12,675 nt of DNA from Cerioporus squamosus. Lineage: Eukaryota > Basidiomycota > Agaricomycetes > Polyporales > Polyporaceae. The position numbers and the translations under genes were made by a program. Of the stretch, positions 10,037 through 12,675 are shown one piece after another. The notes under the pieces are model-generated. The model was not told where the DNA came from and did not search any database. It saw only the letters and a list, made by a program, of their open reading frames with translations. The DNA lies in NCBI GenBank assembly GCA_022592435.1, contig JABYQS010000816.1:1-12675 (forward strand), read 5' to 3'. How positions within the stretch are numbered: position 1 is the stretch's first letter; each line of letters starts with the position of its first letter.

Positions 10037-10322
10037 GTTCGGTTATCGGTGCGCCTCGAGCTCTTCGGTCGATGAGCTTCGTGCGTCACGCAATTTACAG
10101 TAGCTTATGGATTTCTTAGCGTATAATATCTGCGTTCCTTACGAGCTCATTGCAATTCGGAGGGATAGTGTACATGGAGCACTTTTGAGTCTATGAGTTC
10201 TGCTATTGCTATGTAGCTTTCGCGGTGTTCTTTAGATATGGAACAGGCTATGAGGCTGAACTGACAAGTCGAGCTGACGATGACCACCTCTTGAGTACGT
10301 TGAATTGAGTAAACCGGGGGTA

Positions 10323-10332
10323 CGATGAGCTT
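10323..10332 (+). promoter_or_regulatory. PAC-like motif upstream of BRX1
   Basis: CGATGAGCTT contains the CGATGAG core of the PAC element that marks ribosome-biogenesis promoters in ascomycete yeasts. It lies about 220 bp before the BRX1 start. The same 10 bp recur at 10070-10079. Whether basidiomycetes use this motif is not shown by the sequence. Confidence 0.3.
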
Positions 10333-10370
10333 GTCCCTTCACTGTCAAGTCGCTCATCCGTGTCTTGCAG

Positions 10371-10391
10371 ACATGCAGTTCAACAGATTAG
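10371..10391 (+). other. exon-like element upstream of BRX1
   Basis: A 21-nt stretch is preceded by TGTCTTGCAG, a good acceptor, and followed by GTAAGA, a good donor. It carries ATG at 10373 (M-Q-F-N-R-L). Splicing from 10392 to the acceptor ending at 10486 (or at 10483) joins it in frame to BRX1 with no stop, adding about 26 residues rich in Arg, Leu and Ser. It may be an alternative first exon or a chance match. Confidence 0.25.
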
Positions 10392-10551
10392 GTAAGATAG
10401 GCGCCCGGACATCGGTTTTCTGGAAAAGGAAGGTGCATCATTCCGCGAGACGGTTTTCCGGCCTGGCTTTGAAGTTGTACTAGTAGATCTTCGTCTTCTC
10501 CTCTCTCGCGCTGAGTCTCGGTGTCCCTCTCTATCCTCGCGCTTGACAAAA

Positions 10552-11674
10552 ATGGCTTCGCTTTTAAAAGAACAGCAGAAGGCGAAGGGAAAACGCAAGG
10601 CGGACGCCATGGACGTCGACTCGGCCTCGCTCGCGCCAACAGCGAAGAAACCGAGAAACAAGCAGAGAGTACTCATGCTCTCGTCGCGAGGCATTAACCA
10701 CCGGATGAGGCATCTCATGAACGACCTGGAGGCGTTACTGCCCCATGTGAAGAAGGGTGAGTGTTTGTATTAGCTGAACAAGTGGCCCGTCTGAACGTTG
10801 TCGATGCGGCAGATGCTAAGCTGGACTCGAAGAACCATCTCCACCTTCTTCCCGAGCTCGCCGACCTCCACAACTGTAACAACACGCTGTACTTTGAGGC
10901 GCGCCGACATGAGGACCTGTACATGTGGGCCGCGAAGACACCGAACGGGCCGAGCATCAAGTTGCACGTCCAGAACATACACACCATGGACGAGCTCAAG
11001 ATGACGGGCAACTGCTTGAAGGGAAGCAGAGGTATCCTGAGCTTTGACAAGGCGTTCGACGAGACGGAGTGGGGCAGGCTCACGAAGGAGCTGTTTACGC
11101 ACGTACGTCCTCCTGATCCATCTGTTTTACCTCTGGTGCGAGTCTATTGTTGCAGATTTTCGGCGTACCCCCACAAGCCCGGAAAGCGAAGCCCTTCGTC
11201 GACCACATCTTGACCTTCTCCATTCTCGACAACAAGATCTGGTTCCGTAACTTCCAGGTGCGTGTATGTGCGCCTTGGCAAGCTCTTTGACCCCCACTAA
11301 TATTCGCCCGTCTCTGCGACCGCTCTAGATCATCGAGAAAGACCCACTTCAGCCTAACGGGCCACCTCAAACATCCTTGACGGAGATAGGTCCCCGGTTC
11401 GTCCTCACGCCTATTCGTATATTCGAAGGCGCGTTCAGTGGCGCAACTGTGTATTCCAAACCCCGGTATGACTTTCTCTTCCTACTGTCGGTACAGATCG
11501 CTCATGTCGCTTGCTGCAGAGTTTGTCACGCCTGCGGCCATCCGCTCGGCAATGCGGAGAGAAAAAGGAGACAAGTACGGCAGTCGGAAGCACGCGCAGG
11601 AGGAGCGTGGGCTGCGGAAGAGCTCAGGAGAAGGGAGGAGGACGAGGCTGGCTGTGGGGAAGGTGTTCGCATAG
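10552..11674 (+). CDS. BRX1: BRX1, 60S ribosome biogenesis Brix protein
   Basis: Model join(10552..10756,10813..11102,11156..11257,11329..11465,11520..11674); introns of 56, 53, 71 and 54 bp with donors GTGAGT, GTACGT, GTGCGT and GTATGA. The product is about 295 residues, close to yeast Brx1. Brx1 is a nucleolar assembly factor of early 60S precursors, acting with Ebp2 and needed for 27S pre-rRNA processing. The Brix domain starts near residue 38 (QRVLMLSSRGINHRMRHLM) and continues through HLLPELADLHNCNNTLYFEA, GILSFDKAFDE, IFGVPPQARKAKPFVDHIL and NKIWFRNFQ to GPRFVLTPIRIFEG (about 217-231). Basic patches KGKRK and KKPRNK near the N-terminus fit nucleolar import. One break: exon 4 has one base too many to join exon 5 in frame. 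The expected Y-S-N-P-E-F-V appears only if one base is removed within 11453-11464, by TTCCAAACCCC. ATG 10552 is the first in-frame ATG of the exon; an in-frame upstream extension is possible (10371-10391). Confidence 0.93.
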
Positions 11675-11926
11675 GTGTCGTGCGCCACTCTTGGTCCTAT
11701 GTACTTGTTTCCGCAATTCGTTTTGTTCACCCCCTCACGACCTGCACGAGTGCATGCATGCTGCGTGCTGTCGGCTCGTGAATTCCGGCCGGTCAGATGG
11801 AGTCGATGCTGCGGTAGTCCCGCTCCCACTATTTTGCTGAAATCTTGCCCCGCTGCTCTCTTGACTATCGCCCACCCCGATCCCCACTTTGACTCATTTA
11901 CTTTCCTCTCTCTGCGTCAATCTGAA
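11675..11926. other. short intergenic region
   Basis: The 252 bp between the BRX1 stop and the zinc-finger ATG lie between genes in the same direction. They should carry the BRX1 3' end and the next promoter, with pyrimidine-rich sequence just before the ATG. No separate gene is seen. Confidence 0.5.
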
Positions 11927-12628
11927 ATGCTGCCCGGGGAATTCATTGCCCCCGCGAGGTGCAATGGATGTCAGCAAATATTTCCAAGCAAAAACCAAGC
12001 GAGGAAACACGCCAGACGCGCAGGACACTGGAGCTATAAGTGCATTACGCGCATCTGCACCGAGTGTATGAAGACCTTCGCCAAGAACGAAGACCAGCAA
12101 CAGCACATTGGGGCAACGGGACATATGAAGGGCGAAAGAAGGCAGCCTCAACGGGTATGATCCTGTTCCTGCCCCAGGCAGCATCGGCACTTCTAGCATG
12201 ACGCGCCCGTGCGTCTGCGAGGACTGCAATCTCAAGTTCGCTAGTGCAGATGTGCTCACGTCGGTACGTCGTGTTCAGAACACCCATAATCGCTGTCGTG
12301 GTTCATCTCCGTCGTTACATAGCATCGCCAACTAGCGCACGCAGCATTCTCTAGTGCCCAAGGCCTAGTCAACACTCCAATGTGCCCGAACTGTCGCGCT
12401 CAGTTTAATACAAGCACGGAGCTGGTGGCCGTGCGTCCCTTCACCAGCCCGTCCACAGTCGATGCCTGACCTTTCCCGCAGCACGTCACGAAGACGGACT
12501 CCTGCAGCATCTGCAAGATATGTCTGCAGCCACATCAGACCTTAGAGGAGCACTACTGGGACTCCAAGATGCACCCGAAGTGCAGCCCGTGCATAAAAGG
12601 CTTCGAGAACCAAGCAGCACTCTCCGCA
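11927..12628 (+). CDS. multi-C2H2 zinc-finger protein, 3' truncated
   Basis: Exons 11927..12263 (one frame break), 12323..12430 and 12482..12628; the gene runs past the window after a GTACGT donor at 12629. Introns 12264-12322 and 12431-12481 are 59 and 51 bp. Fingers follow C-x2-C-x12-H-x4-6-H. Finger 1 uses C12, C15, H28 and H34, and finger 2 C44, C47, H60 and H66 (both H-x5-H). Finger 3 begins CEDCNLKF and ends HRQLAH; finger 4 begins CPNCRAQF, and its last ligand may be a Cys; finger 5 begins CSICKICL; finger 6 begins CSPCIKGF and is cut by the window. Multi-finger proteins like this bind nucleic acid or protein; the target is unknown. After finger 2 the frame runs into a stop at 12158-12160, but a coding-like linker (GYDPVPAPGSIGTSS) leads into finger 3 one base off, so there is one extra base in 12130-12150, by GCGAAAGAAGG. 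ATG 11927 is chosen because finger 1 follows after ten residues; an upstream in-frame ATG at 11699 looks non-coding. Confidence 0.8.
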
Positions 12629-12675
12629 GTACGTAGTGTGCTGCAGCATCTGCCACCGTTTCCCACTGCTGACCG

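Larger units (their letters stand above)
10037..10551. other. VPS54 3' region and BRX1 promoter
   Basis: The 515 bp hold the VPS54 3'UTR and the BRX1 promoter. A CT-rich tract at about 10487-10540 leads up to the BRX1 start. The sequence CGATGAGCTT occurs twice, and an exon-like element lies at 10371-10391 (both listed separately). The antisense open frames that reach into BRX1 exon 1 look like shadows of that gene. Confidence 0.55.

Noticed and set aside
12155..12196. Possible 42-bp intron in the zinc-finger gene
   Set aside because: It has a good GTATGA donor, but its length is a multiple of three, so it does not correct the frame, and the skipped sequence looks coding in the finger 3 frame.
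1..12675. Transposons, CRISPR arrays, prophage or biosynthetic cluster
   Set aside because: I saw no long terminal or inverted repeats, transposase or reverse transcriptase motifs, regular spacer repeats, or biosynthetic enzymes.

Overview
The window is fungal nuclear DNA, most likely from an Agaricomycete basidiomycete of the Polyporales type. The evidence is GC-rich coding sequence, many short GT-AG introns (mostly 49-75 bp, donors such as GTACGT, GTATGT and GTGCGT), compact spacing, and neighbouring F-box/LRR-like genes of the kind expanded in mushrooms. The species is an inference.

Layout. (1) 195-1678 (+) and 2794-4213 (+) hold two related F-box/LRR-like genes without an obvious complete F-box. 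They are separated by about 1.1 kb that contains a TATA box and a probable 5'UTR intron of the second gene. (2) 5588-4632 (-) is a 283-residue RING-finger plus coiled-coil protein, a candidate E3 ubiquitin ligase, in three exons. (3) A 349-bp divergent promoter separates it from (4) VPS54 (5938-10036, +), an 11-exon gene for the GARP tethering-complex subunit that captures endosome-derived vesicles at the trans-Golgi. (5) BRX1 (10552-11674, +) has five exons and encodes a Brix-domain 60S ribosome assembly factor. (6) From 11927 to the window end (+) lies the 5' part of a multi-C2H2 zinc-finger gene in which consecutive introns fall at the same point of each finger.

The genes do not form a pathway; this looks like an ordinary chromosomal segment with two housekeeping genes (VPS54, BRX1) beside fast-evolving F-box/LRR, RING and zinc-finger genes. 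The most notable signal is a series of one-base reading-frame breaks: 8566-8568 in VPS54, 11453-11464 in BRX1, 12130-12150 in the zinc-finger gene, and possibly 3486-3490 and about 443-478 in the LRR genes. Most lie at or beside short homopolymers, and reading frame and conserved protein sequence resume right after each. Because BRX1 is essential in yeast and VPS54 is conserved, base-calling or assembly errors are the simplest explanation. Other points of interest are the repeated intron position in the zinc-finger array, two CCG/CGG palindromes in the divergent promoter, and an exon-like element upstream of BRX1 that could splice in frame onto it.
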